Shown: positions 1-7,864, counted from the first letter of the stretch. The stretch is DNA of 64,000 nucleotides from an uncultured Candidatus Saccharibacteria bacterium (GCA_937898545.1 CALEJV010000002.1:29666-93665); one strand, 5' to 3'. Program-made: numbers and translations. Notes: generated by a model from the sequence alone, not told the origin.

Positions 1-231
1 GTGGCCACGACCATGGCAGTGGTGGTTGCTACCCCTGGTGGAGCTGGTGCGTATGAGGCGGTCATGGTGGGGATTTTGGCGCTCTCGGGTGTAAGCCAGG
101 GCCAGGCCATCGTTGGAACGATGCTCTACCGCGTGATCGCTATCGTTACCACACTGGTGTTTGGCTATGCATTTTATCAACTAACCATCATGCGCTATGG
201 ACGCGACAAACCTCCCACCGCTGAGCGTTAG
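1..231 (+). CDS. C-terminal end of a UPF0104/lysylphosphatidylglycerol-synthase-type membrane protein (5' truncated by window edge)
   Basis: The frame is open from base 1, so the gene starts outside the window. The remaining 76 residues hold PGGAGAYEAVMVGIL followed by a loop and a hydrophobic segment (about residues 42-63), and end in a short charged tail. PGG-x-G-x-x-E followed by membrane helices is typical of the last part of the UPF0104/LPG-synthase transmembrane domain, which flips or modifies phospholipids or glycolipids in the cytoplasmic membrane. The catalytic part is not visible, so substrate and exact function cannot be told. The 3' end overlaps xseA by 35 bases, suggesting co-transcription. 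Confidence 0.6.
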   Translation: MATTMAVVVATPGGAGAYEAVMVGILALSGVSQGQAIVGTMLYRVIAIVTTLVFGYAFYQLTIMRYGRDKPPTAER

Positions 232-1363
232 CGATTTCCTCGCCTGTGCGAGCCAGGTGCTGGAGGGGGCATTTCCGGTACTAACGGTCGAGGGCGAGGT
301 GGCTAGTATGGCAGTGCGCCAGGGGAAGTTTGTCTTTTTTGACCTCAAGGACGAGACAGGCAGCGTGAGCTGCTTTATGATGGTGTGGCAGCTCCGGGTG
401 GCGCTAGAAGATGGCATGCAGGTAGCAGTGCAAGCCGTGCCGAAGCTTACAGCGCGCGGCAAGTTTAGCTTGACCGTGCAGCAGGTGCGACCAGTCGGGC
501 AGGGGAGCATTAAGAAAAACTTCGAGCTGTTACGCCAGCGCCTGAGTGCAGAAGGACTCTTTGCTCCAGAGCGCAAGCGGCCAGTGCCCGAGTGGCCCGA
601 GCACATTGCTGTGGTGAGCAGTCCCCAGGCGGCAGGCTATGCCGACTTTATGACCATCATTGGCCAGCGCTGGGGCGGCATGCAGGTCGATGTCTATGCA
701 GTGCCAGTCCAGGGTGCTGGCGCGGCCGACCGGATCATCCGCGCTATTGAGCGCTGCAACCGCCGTGCAACCGTGCCGCAGGTACTGGTGATTGTACGTG
801 GTGGTGGCAGTGCCGATGATTTGCAAGTCTTTAACGACGAAGCGCTTGTGCGGGCAATTGCTGCAAGCCGGGTGCCAACAGTGGTTGGGGTAGGGCATGA
901 CACCGATGAAACATTAGCCGATCTCGCCGCTGACGTCCGGGCTGTGACACCGACCAACGCTGCTCAGCTTATCACACCTGATGCCACGGCAGTGCAAGCG
1001 CGGCTAACCGAACAGTTGCAGGCAATGAAGCGAACGATTATCGCCACAGTAGATGATGAGCAAGTAGCGGTGCAGCATCAGCTGGCCGAGGCTCGAGTGA
1101 AGCTAGCCAGGCGGCAGCAGGTACTCGAGCAGCAATGCACAGCACTGCAGGCTCGGCTCCGGCTGTATAACCCTGCAGCAACCCTAGCGCGTGGCTACGC
1201 CCTGGTGCGCGGCCAGGCCACCATCGGCCAGACGATCACCATCGAGCGATATAGCGATATGATAACAGCGGAGGTAACCCATGTCGAACGCAAAACAACC
1301 AACGAAACAGGCGAAATCCACCACACCCAGCACCCGGGCCAAGCGCACCACGCTGAGCGATGA
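197..1363 (+). CDS. xseA: Exodeoxyribonuclease VII large subunit
   Basis: 388 aa. Large subunit of exonuclease VII, which degrades single-stranded DNA to oligonucleotides in both directions and acts in mismatch repair and recombination. The order is an N-terminal OB fold (about 10-100; QGKFVFFDLKDE), then the catalytic domain with HIAVVSSPQAAGYADF, VIVRGGGSADDL and GVGHDTDETLADLAADVRAVTPT, then a coiled-coil arm (about 260-330) and a short C-terminal segment with LARGYALV. It is slightly shorter than the E. coli protein (456 aa). The start overlaps the preceding membrane-protein gene and the end overlaps xseB by 83 bases, so the two subunits are made from one message. Confidence 0.95.
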   Translation: MDATNLPPLSVSDFLACASQVLEGAFPVLTVEGEVASMAVRQGKFVFFDLKDETGSVSCFMMVWQLRVALEDGMQVAVQAVPKLTARGKFSLTVQQVRPVGQGSIKKNFELLRQRLSAEGLFAPERKRPVPEWPEHIAVVSSPQAAGYADFMTIIGQRWGGMQVDVYAVPVQGAGAADRIIRAIERCNRRATVPQVLVIVRGGGSADDLQVFNDEALVRAIAASRVPTVVGVGHDTDETLADLAADVRAVTPTNAAQLITPDATAVQARLTEQLQAMKRTIIATVDDEQVAVQHQLAEARVKLARRQQVLEQQCTALQARLRLYNPAATLARGYALVRGQATIGQTITIERYSDMITAEVTHVERKTTNETGEIHHTQHPGQAHHAER

Positions 1364-1667
1364 CGACCAGCTGGCGATGGCCCTCGCAGCAGAGGGAATC
1401 ACGCCGGATTATAGCCAGCCCAGCGGTGCATCGGCCGGCCCATCAGCGTCGCAGCCTGGCCAGCAGAGCAACGCAGATGACCGTTCGCTGCGTGAACAGA
1501 TGGAGCAGTTGGAGGAGATCTTGGCGTGGTTTGACAGTGATGAGTTTGAGCTCGAGGCGGCGGTAGAGCGCTACCAGCAGGCCGCGCGCGTTGCCGAGCA
1601 GATCGATCAGCGCTTGAGAGAGATCAAAAATAAGGTAACCATCATCACAGAGGACGCAGCCGCCTGA
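1281..1667 (+). CDS. xseB: Exodeoxyribonuclease VII small subunit with long N-terminal extension
   Basis: 128 aa, against about 65-80 for typical XseB. The XseB domain lies in the last 60 residues (LEEILAWFDSDEFELEAAVERY, then a helix ending EIKNKV), the two-helix unit that coats the XseA coiled-coil arm. The first ~65 residues are Lys/Thr/Ser/Pro/Gln-rich and look disordered. The start ATG follows GGAGGTAACCC inside xseA, a good ribosome site, which supports this long form. Its stop shares one base with the start of the next gene (TGATG). Confidence 0.85.
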   Translation: MSNAKQPTKQAKSTTPSTRAKRTTLSDDDQLAMALAAEGITPDYSQPSGASAGPSASQPGQQSNADDRSLREQMEQLEEILAWFDSDEFELEAAVERYQQAARVAEQIDQRLREIKNKVTIITEDAAA

Positions 1668-2176
1668 TGATGTGGTGGGCACTCCTCGTCATTATCCTGC
1701 TGTTTTGCGCTATGGCACTGACGGGCGCGCCCTATGTGCCGTCGCACCGCCGCGATGTGCAGCAGGCGCTGACCAAACTCTATCGCCTTGGGCCAGAGGA
1801 TTGCTTGGTGGACATGGGCTCGGGCGATGGCGTTGTCTTAAAGATTGCCCGCCAGCAGGGCGCACGAGCCTTTGGTGTGGAGCTCAACCCGCTCCTTGTC
1901 CTGCTCTCGCGCTGGCGTTTGCGTGGCGATACCAAAGCGATGGTGGTGTGTGGTAACCTCTACCGCACGAACTTTCCCGCTGGCACTACAGTCGTTTACA
2001 CTTTTGGCGACTCGCGCGACATCGCTCGGATGGCCGCTCATGTGCAGCAGCAAGCCACCCGCCTTGGCACAGACCTATGGTTCATCTCCTACGCCTTTGC
2101 CGTGCCTGGCTGGACACCAGTGCGCGAGCAAGGCGCGCATAAGCTATATCAAGTGCGAGCAGAACAGCATAAATAG
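1667..2176 (+). CDS. Membrane-anchored class I SAM-dependent methyltransferase
   Basis: 169 aa. An N-terminal hydrophobic helix (about residues 3-22) is followed by a Rossmann methyltransferase core. Motif I is LVDMGSGDGVVLKIA (about 46-60), the acidic end of strand 2 is FGVELNP (about 67-73), and motif IV is replaced by VVYTFGDSRD. The substrate is unknown. Family members of this short, helix-anchored form are common in Patescibacteria as hypothetical methyltransferases. It is translationally coupled to xseB. Confidence 0.6.
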   Translation: MMWWALLVIILLFCAMALTGAPYVPSHRRDVQQALTKLYRLGPEDCLVDMGSGDGVVLKIARQQGARAFGVELNPLLVLLSRWRLRGDTKAMVVCGNLYRTNFPAGTTVVYTFGDSRDIARMAAHVQQQATRLGTDLWFISYAFAVPGWTPVREQGAHKLYQVRAEQHK

Positions 2177-2221
2177 CATCCCGCTCTTGTCTATCGCCCC
2201 AGGCATAAGTATAATAGGGAT

Positions 2222-2887
2222 ATGACGAAGCAATCTTACAAACGACGAAGTTTTCTTAGTGGCAGTACCTTTGCCATTATCGGGCTAGCCTTGCTGGTGG
2301 TGCTCTTTGGTGGGTTTTCGGCCTGGGCCTACACTAACTATACCGAGGCCAAGAGCAACCTCGATAGCAAGATTACCGCAGCGCAAGCTGAGGCCAAGAA
2401 GACGCAAGCAGACGAAGACGAGAAGAAATTTGCCGAGCGCGAAAAGCAGCCGATGCTGCAGTTCGTTGGGCCAGATGACTATGGCCGCCTGACCTTCGAC
2501 TACCCCAAGACCTGGAGTGCCTACCAAGCCACCGATGTGAGCGAGGGCGGCGGCAAGACGTACGAGGCGTATCTCAACCCCCGTGTGGTGCCACCAGTGA
2601 CGGACACGCAGAAGATTGCTATTCGCATCAGCATCGAGCAAAAGATCTACGACAAAGCGGTGGCCGACTACGACAGCCAGATCAAAAAAGGTGAGCTGAA
2701 GTCGAGCGCCTGGAGCAACGACAAAGGCCTGACAGGCACGCGCCTGGAGGGGAACTTTAGCAAAGATATCCGCGGCACTGCAGTAGTGATCAAGATGCGC
2801 GACCGGACGCTCACGGTGCGGACGGATGCCGACGTATTTAATAACGACTACGAAGCCCTGATAAAAACCATTAAATTTAACGAATAA
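2222..2887 (+). CDS. Membrane-anchored protein of unknown function
   Basis: 221 aa. One transmembrane helix near the N-terminus (about 15-38, after basic residues KQSYKRRSF) and then an Ala/Lys/Glu-rich helical linker (about 42-75) lead to a globular extracytoplasmic domain starting LTFDYPKTWSAYQ. This segment resembles the FxYPxxW opening seen in PsbP-like and other small secreted domains of Patescibacteria, but I cannot assign a function. It is transcribed from its own promoter: TATAAT at 2210-2215 lies only 6 bases before the ATG, and there is no Shine-Dalgarno, so the mRNA is probably leaderless. Confidence 0.55.
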   Translation: MTKQSYKRRSFLSGSTFAIIGLALLVVLFGGFSAWAYTNYTEAKSNLDSKITAAQAEAKKTQADEDEKKFAEREKQPMLQFVGPDDYGRLTFDYPKTWSAYQATDVSEGGGKTYEAYLNPRVVPPVTDTQKIAIRISIEQKIYDKAVADYDSQIKKGELKSSAWSNDKGLTGTRLEGNFSKDIRGTAVVIKMRDRTLTVRTDADVFNNDYEALIKTIKFNE

Positions 2888-2928
2888 ATATAGAACATTG
2901 CGACGATCTGTGCTACAATGCAGCTGGT

Positions 2929-3666
2929 ATGAGCACGGAGGGGAATGCGGTTATGATGAGCGGCGCTTCCTGGGGGGAGGCGTCGCTCTTTGTTGCGGCG
3001 GCACACGACCTCAAGTCGCCACTGGCGCTGCTACGGCAATTGGCGCTGAGCTTGGAGGCTGGGGGGCTGTCGCCCGTCGAGGTGGCCGAGCTAGCCCGGC
3101 GGATGGCGCTGACCAGCGAGCGGGCCTTGCGCCTTACCACCGACCTGACGCAATCCACCCGTCTCCACGAGGAGCTATTTGGCATCGAGCCGCTCAATCT
3201 GGCGTTGGTGGTGCGCGACGTCGTGGCCGAGCTCCAGCCACTCTACGCAGCCAAGGGGCGTCGCCTAGCGGTACGCGTGCCGCGGCGGGCAGTGGTAGGC
3301 CTCGGCAACCGCGATCTCCTGCGGCGCGTCCTGTGCAACTTCGCCGACAACGCACTTCACTACAGTGGCGAAGGCGATGCACCCGTGGTGGTGCGACTCT
3401 CCCGGCGAGCTGGCGGCCAGGTAATCCGCCTAGCGGTGCGCGACTATGGCCCAGCCATTCCGCCATCGCTCTGGCAGCAATTGGAGCAGCGCCTTGGCGT
3501 CAGCGCACAGCCATTGCACAGCCGGCCAGGCAGCAGTGGCCTAGGGCTCTACATTGCGGGGCAATTTGCCAGCGCGATGGAGGCGCAGATTGGGGCAGTG
3601 CGGCACCGCGATGGCGCCACCTTCTACATCGATCTCCAGGCGGTGTATCAACAGAGGTTATTATGA
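2929..3666 (+). CDS. Soluble sensor-less histidine kinase
   Basis: 245 aa. The H box is AAAHDLKSPLALLRQL with the phospho-acceptor at about His26, so only some 25 residues precede the dimerisation helix and there is no input or membrane domain. The HATPase domain has an N box (LCNFADNALHY), a G1 region (VRDYGPAIPPSLW) and a G2 box (GSSGLGLYIAGQFASAM). The stop overlaps the start of the response-regulator gene (ATGA), so they form a cognate pair. The TACAAT box 9 bases before the ATG again suggests a leaderless message. The signal it senses is unknown; partner proteins may provide it. Confidence 0.85.
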   Translation: MSTEGNAVMMSGASWGEASLFVAAAHDLKSPLALLRQLALSLEAGGLSPVEVAELARRMALTSERALRLTTDLTQSTRLHEELFGIEPLNLALVVRDVVAELQPLYAAKGRRLAVRVPRRAVVGLGNRDLLRRVLCNFADNALHYSGEGDAPVVVRLSRRAGGQVIRLAVRDYGPAIPPSLWQQLEQRLGVSAQPLHSRPGSSGLGLYIAGQFASAMEAQIGAVRHRDGATFYIDLQAVYQQRLL

Positions 3667-4055
3667 CGCAATCGCCACCGCGGGTGTTGGTCATCGACGA
3701 TGATCAATGGTTTGCTGAGCTGCAGCTTGCGGCAGTGCAGCGGGCTGGTATGGTGCCTGTCTATGCGGCCGATGTGCTGGCTGGCATGGCAGCGCTCGAC
3801 GAGGCACTCCCAGCAGTGATCATCCTCGATATGTTCATGCCAGGGGGTAATGGCCTGGTGCTGCTCCACGAACTGCAATCGTATAGCGATACAGCACGTA
3901 TCCCCATCATCATCTGTAGTAATAATGCGAGAGACATGACGCTAGCCGATCTCGCACCCTACGGTGTCGTTGCCCTGCTCGACAAAACAACGATGCACCC
4001 AAGCGACGTGACGAACGTACTAGGCAGGTATACCCCAAGCGAGGTAGTGACATGA
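3663..4055 (+). CDS. Single-domain response regulator
   Basis: 130 aa, a receiver domain only. The acidic pocket is VIDDDQ (Asp12/13), the phospho-acceptor is Asp56 in ILDMFMPGG, the conserved Thr/Ser position is IIICSNN, and the Lys is in LLDKTT. There is no DNA-binding output domain, so it must act by protein contact, like CheY- or Spo0F-type regulators. The start is fixed by the 4-base overlap with the kinase stop, and its own stop overlaps the recO start in the same way (ATGA), so kinase, regulator and recO share a transcript. Confidence 0.85.
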   Translation: MTQSPPRVLVIDDDQWFAELQLAAVQRAGMVPVYAADVLAGMAALDEALPAVIILDMFMPGGNGLVLLHELQSYSDTARIPIIICSNNARDMTLADLAPYGVVALLDKTTMHPSDVTNVLGRYTPSEVVT

Positions 4056-4726
4056 GTATGCAGCGCACTACAGCGATCGTCCTGCGCCGCACCAACTATG
4101 GTGAGGCCGATCGCGTACTGCAATTGCTTACACCAGAGGGGCAGCGGGCAGTAATTGCCAAGGGCGTCCGGCGCGAGAAGAGTCGGCTAGCTGGGGCAGT
4201 TGAACTCTTTGCGATCAGTGATGTCGTCATCCGCCAGGGGCGCAGTGAGCTGGGCGTGCTAACGCAAGCCCGCCTGACGAAGTATTATCAAACAATCGTG
4301 GCCGATTATGATCGTCTACAAGCTGGCTATGCTGCCATTCAGCTGGTGACACAAGCTAGCCGCATACTGGACGAGCCAGCGTGGTATGAGGTACTGCGCT
4401 TGGTATATGAGGGGCTCAATCAGCCTAGCGTACCCGTCGTGCTCACCCAGGCCTGGCTAGCTATCCACTATGCGGCGCTGCAAGGCTACGAGCTCAACCT
4501 AGTGCGCGACGTGCTGGGCCAGCCCCTCCAGCCTGAGCGGCGGTATATGTATGACGGGTCGGAGCGTGGCCTGCGCCTCAGCGACCAAGGCGACATCGCC
4601 GCAGCGCACATCAAGCTGCTCCGCCTGCTCGCCACACGCCCACCCACAGTAGTAGCACAGGTCGGTGGCGTGCTAGCCATCCTACCCGAATGCTGGCTGG
4701 TGGCGCGGCAGCATGCTGGGGTGTAG
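4052..4726 (+). CDS. recO: DNA repair protein RecO
   Basis: 224 aa. The N-terminal OB fold carries TTAIVLRRTNYGEADRVLQLLT and IAKGVRREKSRL, the usual RecO signature. The helical C-terminal half follows, but the cysteine zinc site of many RecO proteins is absent. RecO anneals single strands and loads RecA with RecR onto SSB-coated DNA. It is translationally coupled to the response regulator. The gene ends 4 bases before copy 1 of the repeated hairpin element, which carries a T-run after its 3' arm and may act as the terminator. Confidence 0.85.
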   Translation: MSMQRTTAIVLRRTNYGEADRVLQLLTPEGQRAVIAKGVRREKSRLAGAVELFAISDVVIRQGRSELGVLTQARLTKYYQTIVADYDRLQAGYAAIQLVTQASRILDEPAWYEVLRLVYEGLNQPSVPVVLTQAWLAIHYAALQGYELNLVRDVLGQPLQPERRYMYDGSERGLRLSDQGDIAAAHIKLLRLLATRPPTVVAQVGGVLAILPECWLVARQHAGV

Positions 4727-4729
4727 CTG

Positions 4730-4845
4730 CAGTACAGTATACATGCCGAACAAGAAAATATCTGGAGGCCAGTGACTAAGCAAACGGATGAGCTCTGTAT
4801 ATATTCTGGCCGGAACATTTTCGGTTTGGTGTGTATACTGTACTG
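4730..4845 (+). ncRNA. Conserved hairpin element, copy 1 (candidate structured RNA)
   Basis: A 116-nt imperfect hairpin. The outer stem is 14 bp and perfect (CAGTACAGTATACA at 4730-4743 with TGTATACTGTACTG at 4832-4845). The inner core has AAGAAAATAT, an asymmetric loop, GGCCAG pairing with CTGGCC, then GGAACATTTTCGG whose ATTTTC pairs back with GAAAAT. An apical AGC/GCT stem closes a loop ending GGATGA. Copies 2 (34336-34450) and 3 (61732-61836, minus) keep the core but have different, still complementary, outer stems. A TTTTA run follows, so it may also terminate recO transcription. Confidence 0.7.
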
Positions 4846-4923
4846 TTTTATCATCCACCCGATGAAGAACGTACCCACCTCAAGAAATGCTATAATAATA
4901 GCAAAGAACCAATCATGAAGCTG

Positions 4924-4940
4924 CCGCGTTGCCAACGCGG
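4924..4940 (+). promoter_or_regulatory. Hairpin beside the glyS ribosome site
   Basis: CCGCGTT-gcc-AACGCGG is a perfect 7-bp stem ending 3 bases before the AAAGGA site of glyS. A TATAAT box lies at about 4891, giving a short 5' leader. The hairpin could tune ribosome access, but there is no T-box or other known riboswitch signature. Confidence 0.35.
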
Positions 4941-4953
4941 AGAAAGGACGCGT

Positions 4954-6384
4954 GTGAGTAGCACAACGAGTAATGTAACAATGGAAGCAATTATCAGCCT
5001 GTGCAAGCGCCGTGGCTTTATTTACCAGGGGTCGGACGTGTACGGCGGCCTGAGTGGCACATGGGATTATGGCCCGCTGGGTGTGCAGCTCAAGCGCAAT
5101 ATTATGAACCTATGGTGGCGCAGATTCGTCGACGAGCGTGACGACATGTACGGCGTCGATGCAGCGATTTTGATGAATCAGAAGGTGTGGAAGGCGAGTG
5201 GGCATGTCGATACGTTTGTCGATCCGTTGTGCGAAGACATGGTCAATCACCGCCGTTACCGCACTGATCATATTCTCAAGGATAATGGCGTTGACGCGGA
5301 CGGCATGACCATGGAGCAGATGGATGCGGTGATTGCCGAGCGTGGCATCAAAAGCCCGGATGGTAATCCGCTCTCAAAATCAATGACTTTTAATATGATG
5401 TTTCGTACTCATATAGGAGCGGTTGATACGACGACTGTTCATTATGCTTCAAATATAGATCCAGAATATGGAGACGCTGTAGAGACAAGGGAGCTTGTAG
5501 ATTACGAAAAACCGGATGCAAGTCTTGTATATCTTCGCCCGGAAACCGCTCAAGGTATCTTCACCAATTTCAAAAACATCGTCGATAGTTTCTATCCTAA
5601 TTTGCCATTTGGTATCGCTCAGCAGGGCAAGGCGTTTCGTAATGAAATTGCGCCGCGCGACTTCGTCTTCCGCAGCCGCGAGTTTGAGCAGATGGAGATC
5701 GAATATTTCGTGAACCCTGAGCATTGGCAAGAGGCGTTTGATGAGCTGCTCGCCAGCACGCATGCGTTCTTGGCAGAACTGGGCCTTAGACAGGAGCATA
5801 TTCACGAGCTGGACGTGCCGGCAGAGGATCGGGCACATTACAGCAAAAAGACGATCGATATCGAATACGACTATCCGATCGGCCGCGAAGAGCTGATGGG
5901 CATCGCCTACCGGACTGATTTTGACTTGATGAACATCCAGCGCGCCAGCGGCAAGAGTATGGAATATACCATCAAGGGGACGAACACGAAATTTGTGCCG
6001 CACGTCATTGAGCCGAGCTTCGGTGTGGAGCGGGCGCTGATGGCAGTGCTGGCTAGTAGCTACCGCGAGGACGAACAAAATGGCGAAAAGCGGGTATACT
6101 TAGCCCTGCCAGAGCACTTAGCACCGGTCAAATTTGCTGTATCACCACTGCTGAAGAATAAGCCAGAATTGGTAGAAAAAGCCCGCGACGTGTACGCGAA
6201 CCTCGCCAAAGCCAACCCCGGCCGAGTGATGTGGGACGACAACGGCAACATTGGCAAACGCTACCGCCGCCAAGACGAAATCGGTACGCCGTACTGCGTG
6301 GTGATCGACTTCCAGACGCTGGAGGACGGCACCGTCACCGTGCGCGAGCGGGATACGACGGAGCAGAAGCGGGTGAATATTTAA
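4954..6384 (+). CDS. glyS: Glycyl-tRNA synthetase (single-chain, class II)
   Basis: 476 aa from the GTG at 4954, preceded by GAAAGGACGC as ribosome site; ATG 4981 is the alternative start. It charges tRNA-Gly. Class II motif 2 is FRNEIAPRDFVFRSREFEQME, motif 3 is EPSFGVERALMAVL, the N-terminal part has FIYQGSDVYGGLSGTWDYGPLG, and the C-terminal anticodon-binding domain ends the protein. Between FNMMF and LRPETAQGIF there are about 40 residues (roughly 146-190) that most bacterial homologues do not have at this length, and bases about 5376-5612 are clearly more AT-rich than the rest of the gene, as if recombined from elsewhere. Confidence 0.93.
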   Translation: MSSTTSNVTMEAIISLCKRRGFIYQGSDVYGGLSGTWDYGPLGVQLKRNIMNLWWRRFVDERDDMYGVDAAILMNQKVWKASGHVDTFVDPLCEDMVNHRRYRTDHILKDNGVDADGMTMEQMDAVIAERGIKSPDGNPLSKSMTFNMMFRTHIGAVDTTTVHYASNIDPEYGDAVETRELVDYEKPDASLVYLRPETAQGIFTNFKNIVDSFYPNLPFGIAQQGKAFRNEIAPRDFVFRSREFEQMEIEYFVNPEHWQEAFDELLASTHAFLAELGLRQEHIHELDVPAEDRAHYSKKTIDIEYDYPIGREELMGIAYRTDFDLMNIQRASGKSMEYTIKGTNTKFVPHVIEPSFGVERALMAVLASSYREDEQNGEKRVYLALPEHLAPVKFAVSPLLKNKPELVEKARDVYANLAKANPGRVMWDDNGNIGKRYRRQDEIGTPYCVVIDFQTLEDGTVTVRERDTTEQKRVNI

Positions 6385-6392
6385 AAATTATT

Positions 6393-7232
6393 ATGGGTAG
6401 AAGTGTGAAGACATTTAATTATAAAAAAGGGAAACAGAACCGGCGCGTCCCAAACCATGACAGGTATATTAATCGTGATAAAGATCGCATATATCCAGAA
6501 AGATTAAATTATGCATATGCGGTATATGATTTTATTTGTTGTGCTGTTGATGCTCGCAGACAGGGCTTTGAAGAGGTTATTATAGATTTTTCAAATCTAC
6601 AACCTAACGAAAAGGCACACTACCCAAATCTTATAGTTCCGATGGCCGCTTTTATTGATAATATGAAGAATCACGAAACCAATGTCTCTTTTAGAATAGA
6701 AGGTGATGACGTAGTTAATATAGAGCATACTGGTTTAATCGAACCCTTAGTAGCTGAGAAGATAGATAATTACCCACGAGCGCTTAATAAAGTTTGGTGT
6801 TTTGAGTCATCTGATGATGTAAGCAAAATAGTAACTAAATACATGGACGACATATATCAGGAAGATACGTTTCCTTCGTCTGATTTCCTTAATTGGTTGG
6901 AGTGGTGTTTGAATGAGGTGATGGATAATGTCATACAGCACTCAAATACCGAGGCGGGATTTGTTATGGGGCAAGTACATTCATCCAATAAAACTGTTGC
7001 ATTTTGCGTTGCCGATGCTGGTAGGGGGATATATAAGAGTTTTTTAGAGTCTGCAATGAGCTTTCCTCGAAGCCCGAAAGATGCTCTAGAGATGGCCCTA
7101 AGAGAAGGGTGTACGCGTGATCCTAGCATTGGCCAAGGGAATGGTCTATGGGGTCTTCATGAAATAGCTGCTAAAACTGAAGGCCGTCTAAGACTAGGTA
7201 GTAGTGGTTTTATGTTCTATGTTCTATGTTGA
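6393..7232 (+). CDS. GHKL ATPase domain, 5' part of a frameshifted GHKL/STAS-like gene
   Basis: 279 aa to a premature TGA. The HATPase motifs are NEVMDNVIQHS (N box), VADAGRGIYKSF (G1) and GQGNGLWGLHEI (G2). The end SSGFMFYV runs into LC-stop because a 7-bp unit ATGTTCT is duplicated at 7212-7225. Removing one unit joins FMFYV to DKKANF in the next frame (see 7204-7692). The whole stretch is AT-rich (poly A/T codons) compared with its neighbours, suggesting transfer. GHKL domains joined to STAS-like DUF4325 domains occur as signalling or defence-type proteins; the role here is unknown. The start has no Shine-Dalgarno and lies 9 bases after the glyS stop. Confidence 0.65.
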   Translation: MGRSVKTFNYKKGKQNRRVPNHDRYINRDKDRIYPERLNYAYAVYDFICCAVDARRQGFEEVIIDFSNLQPNEKAHYPNLIVPMAAFIDNMKNHETNVSFRIEGDDVVNIEHTGLIEPLVAEKIDNYPRALNKVWCFESSDDVSKIVTKYMDDIYQEDTFPSSDFLNWLEWCLNEVMDNVIQHSNTEAGFVMGQVHSSNKTVAFCVADAGRGIYKSFLESAMSFPRSPKDALEMALREGCTRDPSIGQGNGLWGLHEIAAKTEGRLRLGSSGFMFYVLC

Positions 7233-7692
7233 TAAGAAAGCTAACTTTGTTGGTTATCCATATCTAAATGAGAGTAAAGGAGGTACAGTAGTTGATTTTA
7301 CCTTTGACTATTCGAAGCCTATAGATCTAACAGACGTTTTGGGAGGTCATAAACCAGATTCAATAAAAACATATAGTGTCTTAAATACTCATGGTGATCA
7401 AATTAAGTATCCGCTATCTGGGTATAAATCTGGGTTTGGTACACGACAATCTGGAATAAAAATGCGTAATGAAGTAGTAAATTATCTCTTGGGAGCACCA
7501 AGCATCGAGTTAGATTTTACTAACATCAATATTATATCTTCGTCTTTCGCGGATGAATTTATTGGTAAGTTATGTCTAGAGATGGGCCCTATAGATTTTT
7601 TCTCACGCGTGAGTATTGTTAATGTGAATAATACGATCAAAGTTATTATAAATAAAGCGATCATGCAACGAATAGGACAAGAGATAGTGTAG
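7204..7692 (+). CDS. STAS-like (DUF4325) domain, 3' part of the frameshifted GHKL/STAS-like gene
   Basis: 162 aa if started at the GTG at 7204, but it is best read as the continuation of the upstream frame. The region after residue about 85 (QSGIKMRNEVVNYLLG, IELDFTNINIISSSFADEFIG, then VSIVNVNNTIKVIINKA) fits DUF4325, a STAS-like domain often found next to or fused with histidine-kinase-like ATPases. No ribosome site precedes it, so separate translation is unlikely unless re-initiation occurs at the overlapping stop. AT-rich like the first half. Confidence 0.55.
   Translation: MVLCSMFYVDKKANFVGYPYLNESKGGTVVDFTFDYSKPIDLTDVLGGHKPDSIKTYSVLNTHGDQIKYPLSGYKSGFGTRQSGIKMRNEVVNYLLGAPSIELDFTNINIISSSFADEFIGKLCLEMGPIDFFSRVSIVNVNNTIKVIINKAIMQRIGQEIV
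7212..7230 (+). repeat. 7-bp tandem repeat ATGTTCT (2.7 units) at the frameshift site
   Basis: ATGTTCT ATGTTCT ATGTT. Two units shift the frame; one unit restores a single GHKL+STAS-like reading frame of about 430 residues. Such short tandem repeats can change number by slippage, so the gene may be phase-variable, or this may be a recent inactivating duplication. Confidence 0.8.
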
Positions 7693-7702
7693 TTTTAGAA
7701 GG

Positions 7703-7864
7703 GTAATAGTACGCTTAGAATACATACTAGGAATCGAAGAGAACCCCAACAGTAAATATAAGAAACTACTAGATGCCTATAAGAAAAAATTAGAAGAAGT
7801 TAATAATGTTGCATCTCGGAAGATAAGGGATACCGCAGAAAATATCAAAGCAGCTAGTAAATGA
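7703..7864 (+). pseudogene. Start-less coding remnant, Lys-rich
   Basis: A frame of about 53 codons ending at TGA 7862-7864 reads LEYILGIEENPNSKYKKLL followed by a basic helical tail (LDAYKKKLEEVNNVASRK). It has coding-like codon use but no ATG, GTG or TTG near its beginning, so it looks like the 3' end of a decayed gene in the same AT-rich island. The bases from 7865 to 8007 show nothing else I can name. Confidence 0.3.

Noticed and set aside
2898..3662. Upstream extension of the response-regulator frame
   Set aside because: The extension is an Arg/Gly-rich shadow of the histidine kinase gene; the ATG at 3663 has the expected ATGA coupling.
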